A stretch of DNA of 64,000 nt, taken from the NCBI GenBank assembly GCA_913058345.1, contig CAJXQR010000007.1:124001-188000 (forward strand), in the 5' to 3' direction. This document shows positions 39,268 through 48,874 of this stretch, one piece after another. The stretch comes from an uncultured Gammaproteobacteria bacterium. GTDB lineage: Bacteria > Pseudomonadota > Gammaproteobacteria > Pseudomonadales > Porticoccaceae. Each line of letters opens with the position of its first letter. The stretch's first letter is position 1. A program made the translations under genes and the position numbers. The notes below the pieces were generated by a model, which saw nothing but the letters and a program-made list of their open reading frames with translations, was not told the origin of the DNA and ran no database searches.

Positions 39268-41652
39268 TTACCATTGGTAAGTTAGAGACAGAGAGGCAAA
39301 GCGTCCAAGGGCAGTCGCATTAGTGGGGTCGTAGCCCGTGCCTCGGGCATTTTCGACGAAGGGAGGATCCCGATCAAAAACATTCTGTATGTTCAGGGTA
39401 AGAGCTGTAGCCCCTACAAAGTGATAGCGAAGGTTTAGGTCCACTGTCGTCCAGGAATCCACTTTGGGGTCGTCTGAATTTGAGGGGTCGCGATAGTTGT
39501 CCACGTAATTCACAAACACGCTGCCCGCCAGCTTTTGACGGGCCAGCGTGACACCACTGCGCACCTTCAAATCTACCGGTAAGTACACGATATTCAAGAC
39601 ATCGGCTTCGGGTGACTCACTTGTGATCTCCCGCGTCGAGTCGATGATGTATGACGCGGCAAGACTCAGATCGATAAGATTTTCACCCACGTCGATACTG
39701 TACGAAATGTCTAGATCTACACCCTGTTGTGAAGTTGTCGCATTATTGCGTACTCGATTATCGAGGATAGCCTCGGTATCGTATTCATCCAGGTTTTCAG
39801 GCACTGCATACGGCCCAGCCCGGATAACACGGAACGAGTCCGCGGCCAGTCCCAACTGTTTAGCGTTATCGATTTCCTGTTGCGTCGGGTTGAAGGTCAG
39901 GATAGATGCATAAGGGTCAGTAGATTGAGAGAAAAGATTGGCAATACTACCCGGATAACCGCGATCAATCCGATCAGTGTAATCAATATGATAGTAATTC
40001 GCTTGAACCCTGAGGCCCTGAACTGCTTTAGGCGCAAATGAGAAACCGGCCGTCCAAGTCTCGGCTCGCTCGGGATCAAGGTCAAGGTTACCATTAGTGA
40101 GCATCATTGCGATGGTGCTACCGCCTGGAGCATTGGGGTCGGACAAGTTATACACATAGGCACCATTGTTCGTCTGCATATCCGTAAACACCGGTGCCCT
40201 GTAGGATTTCCCATAACTCGCGCGAAACGCCAGCCCCTCTGTCACCTCCCACAATAAGCCGTATTTCGGATTAGTGGTGGAACCGTAATCACTGTAATCA
40301 TCGTAGCGTGCTGCGATGGTCACGGACAGACTTTGTAGACCAGGAAGATCTTTCAATAAAGGGATATTTAATTCACCAAAGGTAGAAGTAATCTCACGGC
40401 TCGGATTGAATGGACTTTCCAGGCCGCGATAGTCGAAGAAATCGTATTCGTCACGGCGATAACTAGTGCCGATAGCGGCGCTTACTGCCCCAGCGGGGAG
40501 CGTAAACACAACACCATCCGCGATCAGCTCCACGTAACCCGTGCTTGAGTCCATATCTGTTGGTGGTGCTTTGTCTGCCACGCCATCTTCAACGGTGGTG
40601 CGTTCGTACCTTACTTCATTTTCTCCATAGCCCATGTTCAGGCGCGCCTGCCACTGCTGAGGCAGATCCAGGGTGAACCCGGCAAATAAATCATATTGCT
40701 GAGTTTCAGGAGACAAGTTGGTGGTATCCCATTGACTAGCAATGTTCGTATCCATTTTGCGCTCGGCATAGGAGCCTGTCAGGTTAAGCGACAGAACATC
40801 GCTGAGCTGCTGAATGCCGTCAATATAAAGACTGTGCCGTTCTGATCCCGGATACAGGTCATAAGGTGTGTAGGCAACATCGCTGGCAAAGCCTTTGTCC
40901 GAAGCGGACAGGTTGCCCTGCTCCAGGTATTCATAATTGACGAGAACATGACCCTTATCCCATGACCAACCTGCGGTTTGAGATACTTGGTATTCATCCA
41001 TATCTCCGCTGGTAACAGCACCATAGCGCAAGCTAGTTTCATAGCCAGTAAAGTCTCGTCGCGTGATGATATTGACAACACCGCCAATTGCGTCAGCCCC
41101 GTATATAGCAGAGGCACCATCGGTCAGAATTTCTACTCGCTCGACAGCACTCATGGGGATCAGTGACACGTCCACATACTGATGCCTGTTCGAAGAGGAC
41201 ACTCGATGGCCATTGATGAGGGTTAAGGTCGCTCCAGTACCAAGGCCTCGCAGATTAATGGACGTTCCCTGGCCGAAATTATTCCCGGTGTCACGATCCA
41301 CGCCAAGGTTACCGACGTTAGCGCCGTTGGCTCCGCCACCAAAATTTTGTGGCAGTTTTTCAAAGAACTGTTGCATGGTCGCCGCACCGCTGTTTGCAAT
41401 GTCTTCTTTTTCAAAAATGATCACTGGAGAAGAGCCTCCGGCAGAAATCCCACGGATATTACTGCCAATGACTGTTACTTCTTCTATTGGTGCGGAACCA
41501 GGTGGTGCGTCAACAGACGCGGAGAGCGCGTCGTTTTCCTGACGAAATTCACGGGGATTTTGGGTTTCCATGTTATCCGCAAACGCGGATAGGCTTAGCA
41601 AGGACACTACCGTGCTGCTACTCAGCATGGTAATCAGTCTGGCTTTGGACAT
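39268..41652 (-). CDS. TonB-dependent receptor (locus 2)
   Basis: An outer-membrane receptor of 794 residues. Signal peptide to about residue 25 (SLLSLSAFA), then a TonB-box-like IEEVTVIGSN, plug domain (TMQQFFEKLPQNFGGG, INLRGLGTGATLTLINGHRV, AVERVEILTDGASAIYGADA) and barrel with C-terminal SLSLTYQW. The LGTGATLTLINGHRV block is typical of the large proteobacterial receptor group with peptide, sugar or vitamin ligands, distinct from the siderophore-type receptor of locus 1. The frame extends to 41724, but the ATG at 41652 fits the signal peptide and has GAGA upstream. Confidence 0.9.
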   Translation of the reverse strand: MSKARLITMLSSSTVVSLLSLSAFADNMETQNPREFRQENDALSASVDAPPGSAPIEEVTVIGSNIRGISAGGSSPVIIFEKEDIANSGAATMQQFFEKLPQNFGGGANGANVGNLGVDRDTGNNFGQGTSINLRGLGTGATLTLINGHRVSSSNRHQYVDVSLIPMSAVERVEILTDGASAIYGADAIGGVVNIITRRDFTGYETSLRYGAVTSGDMDEYQVSQTAGWSWDKGHVLVNYEYLEQGNLSASDKGFASDVAYTPYDLYPGSERHSLYIDGIQQLSDVLSLNLTGSYAERKMDTNIASQWDTTNLSPETQQYDLFAGFTLDLPQQWQARLNMGYGENEVRYERTTVEDGVADKAPPTDMDSSTGYVELIADGVVFTLPAGAVSAAIGTSYRRDEYDFFDYRGLESPFNPSREITSTFGELNIPLLKDLPGLQSLSVTIAARYDDYSDYGSTTNPKYGLLWEVTEGLAFRASYGKSYRAPVFTDMQTNNGAYVYNLSDPNAPGGSTIAMMLTNGNLDLDPERAETWTAGFSFAPKAVQGLRVQANYYHIDYTDRIDRGYPGSIANLFSQSTDPYASILTFNPTQQEIDNAKQLGLAADSFRVIRAGPYAVPENLDEYDTEAILDNRVRNNATTSQQGVDLDISYSIDVGENLIDLSLAASYIIDSTREITSESPEADVLNIVYLPVDLKVRSGVTLARQKLAGSVFVNYVDNYRDPSNSDDPKVDSWTTVDLNLRYHFVGATALTLNIQNVFDRDPPFVENARGTGYDPTNATALGRFASLSLTYQW

Positions 41653-42050
41653 ATTTATCTCAAAATTATTGAAGGTTAATTGAAAGGGCAATAAGGATAC
41701 GATGTAACATAGCAATATTAACAAGCAACAGAATCGTCGACAATCTATACTTTCGCTACAGCCCCCTACTGCTTCATGTCTTGTTAAGAGCGCCTAAGAG
41801 CGATCCGTCGATAAAATATTTCTTCGTCATATTGACAGTGATTTTGAGCGGGTTAACAGGAAATACCACCGCCGGCCTGGCTTTGTTTTATTTTGGGAAA
41901 AGGTCAGCAGTCAATACAAACTGACCGACTTATTCATTGCCTGCCCGTTTGTAAGCGTGGCAATATCGTCAGACACACATTACAAACACCTGACCTTTGA
42001 CGGCGTATTACCGTGCCAGAGGGACGGGTAATATTTATCAGGAGAAAACA
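41653..42050. other. Divergent promoter region, no gene seen
   Basis: This 398-bp stretch lies between the leftward receptor and the rightward VOC gene. I see no gene, no clear Fur box and no strong hairpin. It is expected to hold both promoters. Confidence 0.4.
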
Positions 42051-42455
42051 GTGCCCATTGCAATCACTAAAGAATCCATCGATCTCGGCTTAATTACCAA
42101 AGATGCCGCTGCCCTCATTAGCTTTTATCGGGACACCTTGGGCTTAGAGCAGGAGGGAGAAATGCCAATGCCGGGTGGTGGGCATATGACGCGACTAAAG
42201 TGCGGGACCTCAACTTTAAAGATTGTCGTTAATGGCAAAGAGCCGAAGGCGGTGGCTGCGCCTGGCGGGATTCGCGGTGCGACGGGTTTTCGCTATTTCA
42301 CAATTTCTGTGAGCAATTTGGAGGCGGTAACCCAGGAGTGCCAGGCGGCGGGTTATACGGTGCCGATGCCGCCTACGGAGATTCGCTCTGGGGTTTCTAT
42401 TTCAATGATAGAAGACCCCGATGGCAATTGGGTGGAATTATTACAAGCGAGCTAA
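42051..42455 (+). CDS. VOC (glyoxalase/bleomycin resistance) family protein
   Basis: A single vicinal-oxygen-chelate module pair of 134 residues. ESIDLGLITKDAAALISFYR and DTLGLEQEGEMPMPGGGHM mark the first half; FRYFTISVSNLEAV and IEDPDGNWVELLQ the second, the latter with the usual C-terminal metal-ligand Glu. The frame is open from 41997 but the GTG at 42051 is preceded by AGGAGAAAACA. Substrate cannot be told from sequence. Confidence 0.85.
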   Translation: MPIAITKESIDLGLITKDAAALISFYRDTLGLEQEGEMPMPGGGHMTRLKCGTSTLKIVVNGKEPKAVAAPGGIRGATGFRYFTISVSNLEAVTQECQAAGYTVPMPPTEIRSGVSISMIEDPDGNWVELLQAS

Positions 42456-42467
42456 TCACCAGACAAG

Positions 42468-43397
42468 CTAGCTACTGGCTAGCCGGCCCTTTTCAAGCCA
42501 GGTGGCGAGCTCGGGTTCCAGTTTTTCGCTCATCACCTGGTGGTATAGCGCCAGCTCTTCAGTGCCGAGAATATCGCGCCACTGGCCACTGGCCCCTTTG
42601 TTAAAAAACTGGTTGGGGTCTTTCCAAATACCGTCCCCCACCTGTGGCGCCAACCTGTCGGCCTTGCCCTTCATGTTCTCAAAGGTGGCCGCAGCGACAA
42701 GCTCAGGCCACAAGGCATCGGCCACTTCAATTTCCAGAAACTCAGCGATGCGTTTCATTTCGCCGGCAAGGTCGGCTTTTAAATCGCTGTAGTGAACCAT
42801 CAAAATATTGGGCAAATCTTTAAACTGCCAAAAGCTATTGACGTAATAGAGCACATCGGTATGGAAATTATGCCCAGGTTGCTCACTAAAACTGGAAGAT
42901 ATCCAGCGACGAAACCATTCACACTGATCCTCCACCGGCGGCTGGGGTGGATGCCATTCGCCGGTGGCATGTTTTTGTAAAGTCTCTAACGCCTCGGGGC
43001 GCATGTTCTCGACATGATTTTTTAAGGATAAAAAGGCATCTCGGGGGTCACGACCGACACAGATATATTTTGACTGCGCGTTGTAGTTGAGGCCATCGAG
43101 GGGGGTATGCGTTTTAATAAAGCGGCGGTGGGTTTGTTGCTCGAGCTGATTTAGCACATCCTCAGCGGAGGTGGTCAGCACATCGACCCAGGGAGAGCAT
43201 TCGGTCAGACGTTTATCAAATTCAGTTTTCTGAAAAATCAACAGCGCACAAATCATTTGTGTCCAGGTCGTCCCACATTTAGCCGGGGTGGCAATAATGA
43301 TGTCGTCGGGGCGAGATTTGAAATTATCCCAGCGGCTGCTCTCCATCACAAATTCGTTGTAGACGCGATGCTTAACCGGTGTTGTCTGTGAACTCAT
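42468..43397 (-). CDS. Sulfotransferase domain protein
   Basis: A cytosolic-type sulfotransferase of 309 residues. The PAPS-binding loop is IIATPAKCGTTWTQM (family pattern PKSGTTW) and the 3'-phosphate motif is VGRDPRDAFLSLKNH. The C-terminal FFNKGASGQWRDIL matches the second PAPS loop (RKGxxGDWK). It would sulfate a hydroxyl or amine of a small molecule. The ATG at 43397 has GGAAAG seven bases upstream; a longer frame to 43418 exists. It converges with the VOC gene with a 12-bp gap. Confidence 0.9.
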   Translation of the reverse strand: MSSQTTPVKHRVYNEFVMESSRWDNFKSRPDDIIIATPAKCGTTWTQMICALLIFQKTEFDKRLTECSPWVDVLTTSAEDVLNQLEQQTHRRFIKTHTPLDGLNYNAQSKYICVGRDPRDAFLSLKNHVENMRPEALETLQKHATGEWHPPQPPVEDQCEWFRRWISSSFSEQPGHNFHTDVLYYVNSFWQFKDLPNILMVHYSDLKADLAGEMKRIAEFLEIEVADALWPELVAAATFENMKGKADRLAPQVGDGIWKDPNQFFNKGASGQWRDILGTEELALYHQVMSEKLEPELATWLEKGRLASS

Positions 43398-43510
43398 GTT
43401 TGCTTTCCATTTATTCATAATACGTATTGATCAATGATTATCACCCACCCAACAGCCACTCGCAGCGCGGCTATTCGGTGCTATGCGCCTTAACGCCAAC
43501 TTAACGCCAC

Positions 43511-44359
43511 CTAACGTAACAACAGGTGCGGCACGGTGGCATTTTTAATCATATTATTCGTGGTACTACCGACAAAAAACTCCCGTAAACGGGAATGACC
43601 ATAAGCACCCATGACCACCATATCGACGTTATGTGACTGCTGATAGCGATGCAGGGCCGGTTCAATTTCACCATCGAGTACGGCACATTGAATATCGTGG
43701 CCCGCCTCACGAATGGTCTTTTCAGCCCATTCCATGTCTTTCTTTAAGGCCTGAGCATCTTTACCCACCGATACTAGGTGCCCACTTAAACCCTTAAACA
43801 AGGGGCTGCCGGCAAGCAATTCCACCCCTTTACGCGTCATTGCACTACTGTTAAAAGCGAGCATCACCACCTGGGGCGGTTTAAATTCACCCAGAGCAAT
43901 TAATATAGGGCGATGTAATGCGCGCACCAGCCGCTCGACATTATCACCGACATGAACACTATCATTATGCTCTTCGCCCTGCTTGCCGATGACCAGTAAG
44001 CGCGTGTCATCTTCCAGCTCAGCGAGACTGTCCAGTAAATGCCCGTGACGCTGGCGCAGTACGGGTTCGGCAATGCCGCTGGCAACGACGCGCTGGCGGG
44101 CTTCTTCGAGCATCAACGCGCCCTGCTCCAGAGCCAGCTTATTGCGTCGAATATCGAGTTCAGCCAATTCACAGAGTAGGTGCTCCCGAGCATCGACACC
44201 CAACTTGCCGCTGAGGTCGTTCTCTACGGGGTAACGCGACTGATCGAGCACATGGAGTAGTGTCAGTGGCGCAGCAAGGCGCGAAGCCGCCCAGGCTGCG
44301 TAATCACAAACCGAAGTCGCCGCACTGGAACCATCGATACAGGCAATGACGTTATTCAT
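43511..44359 (-). CDS. Universal stress protein, tandem UspA domains
   Basis: A 282-residue protein with two Usp domains. The first starts NNVIACIDGSSAATSVCDYA and ends LLVIGKQG, VERLVRALHRPILIA. The second ends DMVVMGAYGHSRLREFFVGS with the ATP-binding G-X2-G-X9-G-(S/T) pattern, then TVPHLLLR. It lies 78 bp after the SulP transporter stop, in the same direction. SulP-Usp pairing, and even fusion, is known in marine bacteria, so it may regulate that transporter. ATG at 44359 with GAGGAG upstream is preferred over GTG 44368. Confidence 0.92.
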   Translation of the reverse strand: MNNVIACIDGSSAATSVCDYAAWAASRLAAPLTLLHVLDQSRYPVENDLSGKLGVDAREHLLCELAELDIRRNKLALEQGALMLEEARQRVVASGIAEPVLRQRHGHLLDSLAELEDDTRLLVIGKQGEEHNDSVHVGDNVERLVRALHRPILIALGEFKPPQVVMLAFNSSAMTRKGVELLAGSPLFKGLSGHLVSVGKDAQALKKDMEWAEKTIREAGHDIQCAVLDGEIEPALHRYQQSHNVDMVVMGAYGHSRLREFFVGSTTNNMIKNATVPHLLLR

Positions 44360-44437
44360 CGTTCTCACTCCTCTTTGTTGCTGGAGAATGTCTCAGCACA
44401 GCATGACCGCTCGGGGCTCCCAGGTAAATGCTACGCA

Positions 44438-45925
44438 TCAGTGGCCGCCCATCATTTTATCGACTGCATCAGATTTATCGTGCACAGCAAATTTGTCCAC
44501 AAGTGTAGAACTCGCTTCATTGAGGCCAACGACTTCAACATCCGTGCCCTCACGACGCAACTTGATAATGACTTTGTCGAGGGCATCAATGGCGGTGAGA
44601 TCCCAGAAATGCGCGCGATCCAGGTCAATCGTTACCTTGCTAACAGCCTCTTTAAAATCAAAGGACTCGGCGAACTGCGTGGCCGAGGTATAAAAAACCT
44701 GACCCACTACTCTATAAATACGGTGGTTACTATCGTCACCATCGTCCACGGTCACGTAAAAGATGCGGCCCACTTTATTGGCATAAAACAGCGCGCTCAG
44801 CACCACACCGACGCCAACACCGAGCGCCAGGTTATGGGTAAATACCGTGGTAATCACCGTCGCTACCATCACCACGCTACTGCTAGTTGGATGCTTACTG
44901 AGATTAACCAGGGACTCCCAACTAAAGGTACCGATGGAGACCATAATCATCACCGCCACCAGCGCAGCCATGGGGATCATCGACACCCACTTATCGAGAA
45001 AGACCACCAAAATGAGCAGAAAAACACCAGCCACCAAAGTTGAAAGCCGTGTACGGCCACCGGATTTCACATTGATGACCGACTGGCCAATCATCGCGCA
45101 ACCGGCCATGCCACCGAGAAAACCCGCGCTGATATTCGACAGGCCCTGCCCCGCGCATTCGCGGTTTTTATTACTTTCAGTATCGGTTAAATCATCGACA
45201 ATGGTCGCGGTCATCATCGACTCCAGCAGGCCCACCGCCGCCATGGTGACCGACACGGGAAAGATAATCGCCAAGGTCTCCATATTGAGGGGGATATCGG
45301 GAATAAGGAAAACGGGCAAGGTGTCGGGCAGCTCGCCCATATCACCCACGGTACGAATATCGAGGCCCAGATACAATGAAATACCCGTCAGCACGACAAT
45401 ACAAATGAGTGGCGAGGGCAGGGTTTTATTCACCAGAGGAAATAAATAAATAATGCCCAGGCCACCGGCAGTCATTGCGTAAACATGCCAGGTGACGTCG
45501 ATCAGCTCAGGTAACTGCGCCATAAAAATAAGAATAGCCAGGGCGTTGACAAAACCGGTCACCACCGAGCGGGAGACAAAACGCATTAGCGCACCGAGCT
45601 TAAAGAGCCCGGCAAAAATTTGTATCACCCCCGTTAACACCGTTGCCGCCATCAAATATTGCAGGCCGTGTTCTTTCACCAGCGTCACCATTAACAAAGC
45701 CATGGCGCCAGTTGCCGCAGAGATCATGCCCGGACGACCACCGGCAAAGGCACTCACCACCGCGATACAAAAAGAGGCATACAGGCCCACCTTAGGGTCA
45801 ACACCGGCAATAATCGAAAAGGCGATAGCCTCAGGAATTAAGGCCAACGCAACCACTGTGCCCGCCAGTACATCACCGCGTATATTACTAAACCATGTGT
45901 CGCCCAATGAGTGGGTCATTGCCAT
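44438..45925 (-). CDS. SulP family anion transporter with STAS domain
   Basis: An inner-membrane protein of 495 residues with 10-14 predicted helices. The SulP signature region is present ([23 protein letters not shown] at about 24-46), as are [20 protein letters not shown] and the later [20 protein letters not shown] domain fills the C-terminal 100 residues ([20 protein letters not shown]). BicA-like members take up bicarbonate with sodium; others carry sulfate. The ion is not certain here. The ATG at 45925 has GAGG 11 bases upstream. Confidence 0.93.
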   Translation of the reverse strand: MAMTHSLGDTWFSNIRGDVLAGTVVALALIPEAIAFSIIAGVDPKVGLYASFCIAVVSAFAGGRPGMISAATGAMALLMVTLVKEHGLQYLMAATVLTGVIQIFAGLFKLGALMRFVSRSVVTGFVNALAILIFMAQLPELIDVTWHVYAMTAGGLGIIYLFPLVNKTLPSPLICIVVLTGISLYLGLDIRTVGDMGELPDTLPVFLIPDIPLNMETLAIIFPVSVTMAAVGLLESMMTATIVDDLTDTESNKNRECAGQGLSNISAGFLGGMAGCAMIGQSVINVKSGGRTRLSTLVAGVFLLILVVFLDKWVSMIPMAALVAVMIMVSIGTFSWESLVNLSKHPTSSSVVMVATVITTVFTHNLALGVGVGVVLSALFYANKVGRIFYVTVDDGDDSNHRIYRVVGQVFYTSATQFAESFDFKEAVSKVTIDLDRAHFWDLTAIDALDKVIIKLRREGTDVEVVGLNEASSTLVDKFAVHDKSDAVDKMMGGH

Positions 45926-46162
45926 CGAAGTCACTACCTCAAATTAATCGCTGATTCACGCCAATACATCGGCCAGCCATTGGCCACAACTGGTCGGCAA
46001 ATCTTGTGGACTACCTATAACCAGCGGCGCTTACTGTTGATAAAAAAGAATTGATTGGGCTCAAGGGCCCGTTGAAGGGGCGCATAATAGCTAGGTTCAC
46101 GACCAAGCTCAATTGAGCCCCTATTGAACCCCTGGAAAGTGCACTTAAAACATGATAATTCG

Positions 46163-46185
46163 CGCGTCTATTATTTTTAGACGCG
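46163..46185 (-). terminator. Hairpin after the DUF599 gene
   Basis: CGCGTCTA and TAGACGCG form an 8-bp perfect stem with a seven-base loop, about 45 bp past the DUF599 stop on the minus strand. A proper T-tract is missing, so termination is only probable. Confidence 0.4.
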
Positions 46186-46188
46186 TCT

Positions 46189-46233
46189 ATCTTTAAGCAC
46201 TCAATCTTTAAGCACTCAATGTTTAAGCGACTA
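46189..46233. repeat. 15-bp tandem repeat, three units
   Basis: ATCTTTAAGCACTCA occurs twice head to tail (46189-46203, 46204-46218) and a diverged third unit ATGTTTAAGCGACTA (46219-46233) supplies the stop codon of the DUF599 gene. Copy number could vary between strains without changing the protein. Confidence 0.75.
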
Positions 46234-46932
46234 AACCACTTTGCCCAGAGCGTTGAGAACGCGAGAGCGGAACTCCCGCCGATACAACACGCCCACCACC
46301 GTGGCTGAACCCAGCATAAAGATCCAGGGATTGAGGAACCACAAAAGGTAGGCCAGACTAAAATAATAGGCCCGTAAACCCACATTAAAGGCCTGGGCAG
46401 CGCGGGATATCACTTGCGCTGCGTAGGTAGAAAACCGCCGCTCTCCCGCCTCGTCGAGCTCATCCAACTCGGGGGCACGACCCATCAAAACAGCGGCAAA
46501 ACCGTATTGGCGCAGTGACCAGGAGAACTTAAAGAAGGCATAGACAAACATTGCCGCTAGCAGTAAGAGTTTTGTCTCCCAGCCATGCTCACTCACGGCC
46601 ATGGCAAAGGGCAAGTTGTCAGTGACTGCGACAATATCCTCACCTGAACCCAGTGCCGCTACCAGACCGGCAAGCACCAGCAAGGTAGAAGAGGCGAAAA
46701 AGGAAACATTGCGTTCCAAATTACCCAACAAAGCGGCATCACCGACGCGATTATCACGCTTGAGTAAGCTGTAGATCCAGGCCTCTCTATGGGTAGCCAT
46801 TACACGCGACAGGCACGGGCGGCGACGCGACATTTTGCTTGAGAAAACGCTATAACCCAACCAGCAGAGAGCAAACCAGGACAGGGCCAGGGCATCAATC
46901 CCACTAAAACCTTTGATCAGTTCAGAACTCAC
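46231..46932 (-). CDS. DUF599 family membrane protein
   Basis: A 233-residue inner-membrane protein with about four helices (15-32, 77-96, 118-138 and 190-215). DALALSWFALCWLGYSVF at the N-terminus, FKFSWSLRQYGFAAVLMG and the closing RAYYFSLAYLLWFLNPW are typical of DUF599. Function of the family is unknown. It appears to start with GTG at 46932 with no strong ribosome site. Confidence 0.85.
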   Translation of the reverse strand: MSSELIKGFSGIDALALSWFALCWLGYSVFSSKMSRRRPCLSRVMATHREAWIYSLLKRDNRVGDAALLGNLERNVSFFASSTLLVLAGLVAALGSGEDIVAVTDNLPFAMAVSEHGWETKLLLLAAMFVYAFFKFSWSLRQYGFAAVLMGRAPELDELDEAGERRFSTYAAQVISRAAQAFNVGLRAYYFSLAYLLWFLNPWIFMLGSATVVGVLYRREFRSRVLNALGKVV

Positions 46933-47136
46933 GGCTATGACGAAGACACCTAGGCTAAAAAGGCCCGCAGAATAAACGGCTCTCTATTAAAAGTCCAAAT
47001 ACTTGAGCGTCAAAGCTCTTAAAAACCCAGACCCTTGAAAACCCAAGTTGCAAAGCCCGGAATGCCACGCTAATTGACCATATCAACGTCAAACCCGACG
47101 CCAATCCAATACAACCTGGAGGTTTTACACAATTGA

Positions 47137-47166
47137 TTGACGGTATTGAGTGCACAATCTTATAAC
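47137..47166 (+). promoter_or_regulatory. Candidate sigma-70 promoter for the acyl-CoA synthetase gene
   Basis: TTGACG (47137-47142) and TATAAC (47161-47166) are separated by 18 bases, about 55 bp before the start codon. Each box matches the consensus at four or five of six positions. Confidence 0.45.
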
Positions 47167-47219
47167 AGCAGATATATTAGCTACAGAATAATACGAATAA
47201 TAAAACCGGGAGAGCAAAT

Positions 47220-48773
47220 ATGTATCCAGGTCTGTGGGCAAAAGAATTCCCTAACAAAGCTGCCGTTATCGATTCGGTTAGTGGTGCCACCACAACGTAT
47301 CGCCAATTGGACGAGCGTTCCAACCAGCTGGCCCAGTTAATGTGGGCCAAGGGCCTGCGCCCCGGCGATCACGTTGCCATTTTTATGGAGAACAATCTGC
47401 GCTACTTTGAGGTTATCTGGGCCGCTCTGCGCTCGGGCCTCTACTTAACCACGGTCAATCAATATCTGACCGACGAAGAAGCGGGCTACATTGTCGATAA
47501 CTGTGGCGCCGAAGTACTGATAGCCTCCAGGCGTCTGGGGGAGGTGGCAGAAGGTCTTAAAAGGTTCGCGCCCAACTGCCACACCTGGTTAATGGTCGAT
47601 GGCACGGTTGATGGCTATGAAGCCTACGAAGACGCCATTGCCCGCTACCCGGCGGAAAATCTCGCCGCCGAACCATCCGGTCTTTTTATGCTCTACAGTT
47701 CTGGCACCACGGGGCGGCCCAAGGGTATTCTGCGCCCTTTGCCCGAGTGCAACATCGCCGACAACCCTGGTGCTGTCGGCACCTTGCAGCAACAAATATG
47801 GGGCGTCGATGAGCATGCCGTTTATCTCTCGCCCGCGCCCCTCTACCACTCGGCACCGCTATCCTTTTGTACCGGCATTCAGGCCAACGGTGGCACGGTT
47901 ATTATGATGCCCAGGTTTGACGAAATTGGTGCACTGGCGGCCATTGAGAAATACCGGGTTACCCATAGCCAGTGGGTACCGACCATGTTTACCCGTCTGT
48001 TGAAAATGCCCCCCGATCAACTGCAAGATTTCGACCTGTCGTCCCACCGGGTCGCGATACATGCCGCTGCACCCTGTCCCGATGGTATCAAGCGTCAGAT
48101 GCTCGAGTGGTGGGGGCCCATTATTCATGAATATTACGGTGGCAGTGAACTCAATGGGCTCACCCATTGTGCCCCTGAGGAATGGCTCAAACACCCTGGC
48201 TCAGTGGGCAAACCCATTCTCGGCGCCCTGCATATCTGTGCTGAAGATGGTAGCGAGTTACCTGCGGGTGAACCGGGCTTGATTTATTTCGAACAACCGA
48301 TAATCCCTTTCGTCTATCACGGTGAGGAGGCTAAAACCAAAGAGTCCCAACACCCTGAACATCCCAATTGGAGCGCGCTGGGTGACATTGGCTATGTCGA
48401 CGAGGAGGGTTTTTTATACCTCACCGACCGCGCCACTTTTATGATCATTTCCGGCGGCGTGAACATCTATCCCCAGGAGATAGAAGACGCTCTGATCATG
48501 CATAATAAAATTGCCGACATCGCAGTGCTTGGTGTCCCCAACGAGGAAATGGGAGAAGAAGTCAAAGCCGTGGTTGAAACCCCTAAGGGCGTTGCCGGAG
48601 ACGCTGCCCTGGCCGCTGACATCCTCGCCTATGCGCGGGAACATATCGCCCACTATAAATGCCCCAAAAGTGTCGACTTTATTGACCAGCTCCCACGCCT
48701 TCCCACGGGTAAACTCTACAAGCGTATTCTCAAGGATAAGTACTGGGGGATAACTGATTCGCGCATTGTTTAA
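47220..48773 (+). CDS. AMP-dependent acyl-CoA synthetase
   Basis: An ANL-superfamily ligase of 517 residues. The P-loop-like motif is LYSSGTTGRPKGI (about 156-168). Later motifs are HEYYGGSELNG, the hinge and adenylate motif GDIGYVDEEGFLYLTDR, and the C-terminal catalytic Lys in LPRLPTGKLYKR. It activates a carboxylic acid to its CoA thioester at the start of the lipid-catabolism run. Gene direction is opposite to the dehydrogenase genes downstream. The acid is unknown; the neighbours suggest a fatty, terpenoid or steroid side-chain acid. Confidence 0.92.
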   Translation: MYPGLWAKEFPNKAAVIDSVSGATTTYRQLDERSNQLAQLMWAKGLRPGDHVAIFMENNLRYFEVIWAALRSGLYLTTVNQYLTDEEAGYIVDNCGAEVLIASRRLGEVAEGLKRFAPNCHTWLMVDGTVDGYEAYEDAIARYPAENLAAEPSGLFMLYSSGTTGRPKGILRPLPECNIADNPGAVGTLQQQIWGVDEHAVYLSPAPLYHSAPLSFCTGIQANGGTVIMMPRFDEIGALAAIEKYRVTHSQWVPTMFTRLLKMPPDQLQDFDLSSHRVAIHAAAPCPDGIKRQMLEWWGPIIHEYYGGSELNGLTHCAPEEWLKHPGSVGKPILGALHICAEDGSELPAGEPGLIYFEQPIIPFVYHGEEAKTKESQHPEHPNWSALGDIGYVDEEGFLYLTDRATFMIISGGVNIYPQEIEDALIMHNKIADIAVLGVPNEEMGEEVKAVVETPKGVAGDAALAADILAYAREHIAHYKCPKSVDFIDQLPRLPTGKLYKRILKDKYWGITDSRIV

Positions 48774-48874
48774 CGGTAAAAAGCATTGGCAGACTGATAC
48801 ACAGGGCAGACTCGCTGTCGACCCCACATAAGACAGATGACGACCGAGAATGGTGGCTACCGAAAGACGTGGAT

